From CAZPYT01 sp964590955 (GTDB lineage: Bacteria; Patescibacteriota; WWE3; UBA101185; UBA10185): DNA of 40,474 nt. The notes beneath the pieces are model-generated. The model searched no databases. It was given only the letters and a program-made list of their open reading frames with translations, and was not told the origin of the DNA. The position numbers and the translations under genes were made by a program. The first letter of the stretch is position 1, and every line of letters starts with the position of its first letter. The stretch lies in NCBI GenBank assembly GCA_964590955.1, contig CAZPYT010000007.1:1-40474 (forward strand), read 5' to 3'. This document shows positions 40,078 to 40,474 of this stretch, piece by piece.

Positions 40078-40474
40078 GTGTTATCTGTCCCTGAAAATAT
40101 AATTAAAAACCTAAAGTGGTGGATCTTCTCAGCACCCAAAAAAGTACAGACTATTCTCTATCGTGTGCTGATGTTTGTAAATTATCAGCTTTCTTTCACA
40201 GTTAACTTAAGACTGCTATTTACGCCTTTATTTGGTGACTACACCATAATAGGCAGATTCATCGGGATCATCTTGAGAATATTTTTTGTGGTTTTCGGAT
40301 TTGTGTTTGTTGCAGTTTTAGGCGCACTTACATTTACGCTGCCGGTACTTTGGTATTTAATAATTCCTCTTCTAATCTACTATCTTGATATTTGGAGCCT
40401 GCCAATTTTTATTGCCAGCTATTTTTATACAACTGCAAAATATGCTAATTTACCTGCATTCAAAATAATAAATT
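40078..40474 (+). CDS. N-terminus of a membrane protein, possibly a membrane-anchored Clp/AAA ATPase
   Basis: The reading frame from GTG (40078; MLSVPENIIKNLKWWIFSAP) runs off the right edge with 132 codons. It has an amphipathic lead-in (VQTILYRVLMFVNYQLSFTV then NLRLLFTPLFGDYT) and two or three membrane helices (IIGRFIGIILRIFFVVFGFV, LTFTLPVLWYLIIPLLIYYL). This lead-in resembles the membrane N-terminus I associate with large Clp-type ATPases of CPR bacteria, but the ATPase domains lie outside the window, so this is a guess. The GTG is the first start after an in-frame stop at 40072. Confidence 0.55.
   Translation, partial: MLSVPENIIKNLKWWIFSAPKKVQTILYRVLMFVNYQLSFTVNLRLLFTPLFGDYTIIGRFIGIILRIFFVVFGFVFVAVLGALTFTLPVLWYLIIPLLIYYLDIWSLPIFIASYFYTTAKYANLPAFKIIN

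Noticed and set aside
1..40474. CRISPR array, insertion sequence, prophage or tRNA/rRNA genes
   Set aside because: No regularly spaced repeats, transposase or phage genes were seen, and no cloverleaf or rRNA-like stretch was recognised by eye; a tRNA search was not run.

Overview
The window reads as a piece of an AT-rich bacterial chromosome with the standard code: TAA, TGA and TAG all end conserved proteins. The gene set and style (compact operons, short edited proteins, SD-poor ribosomal genes, a prepilin, tandem TMTC-like TPR membrane proteins, a TasA/CalY-like surface protein, a probable membrane-anchored Clp ATPase) suggest a Candidate Phyla Radiation / Patescibacteria member, probably near Microgenomates or Katanobacteria. 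I cannot place it more finely by eye. One 10-N assembly gap lies inside secA.

Layout. 1-12039: complete str-type operon on the minus strand, rpoB-rpoC-rpsL-rpsG-fusA-tuf-rpsJ, running into the first codons of rplC at the left edge. 12040-17022: lepB, two tandem polytopic TPR glycosyltransferase-like genes, an RsmB/NSUN RNA methyltransferase and a small cupin. 17023-21413: a beta-propeller protein, mraY (interrupted by an in-frame TAG), a shrunken Mur-ligase-like protein without its P-loop lysine, a frameshifted ECF sigma factor, and a convergent membrane protein. 21655-28683: prepilin, asparaginase-like protein, a secreted orphan, secA, uppP and a spermidine-synthase-like gene. 28797-31627: a small membrane protein cassette, serS under a T-box riboswitch, and a SAM methyltransferase. 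31684-35743: alpha-type operon infA-rpmJ-rpsM-rpsK-rpsD-rpoA-rplQ-rplM-rpsI. 35755-40474: a 574-residue orphan, a polytopic membrane protein with an unusually strong expression cassette, an XRE regulator, radC, a TasA/CalY-like surface protein, and the start of a large membrane protein.

The genes cover transcription and translation (two ribosomal/RNA polymerase operons, tRNA-Ser charging), protein export (SecA, LepB), peptidoglycan lipid carrier metabolism (MraY, UppP) and surface structures (prepilin, TasA-like protein).

The strongest unexpected signal is in gene starts. At least ten monocistronic or operon-first genes have a -10 hexamer ending only 6-9 bases before the start codon, implying leaderless mRNAs. 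A separate minority has textbook Shine-Dalgarno leaders. Other points worth attention: the mraY TAG, the sigma-factor frameshift, EF-G with NKIN in place of NKxD, an asparaginase with HGTNT in place of HGTDT, S12 with Arg at the streptomycin lysine, and large hairpins placed between ribosomal protein genes, one of which looks like an attenuator whose U-tract abuts the rplC start.
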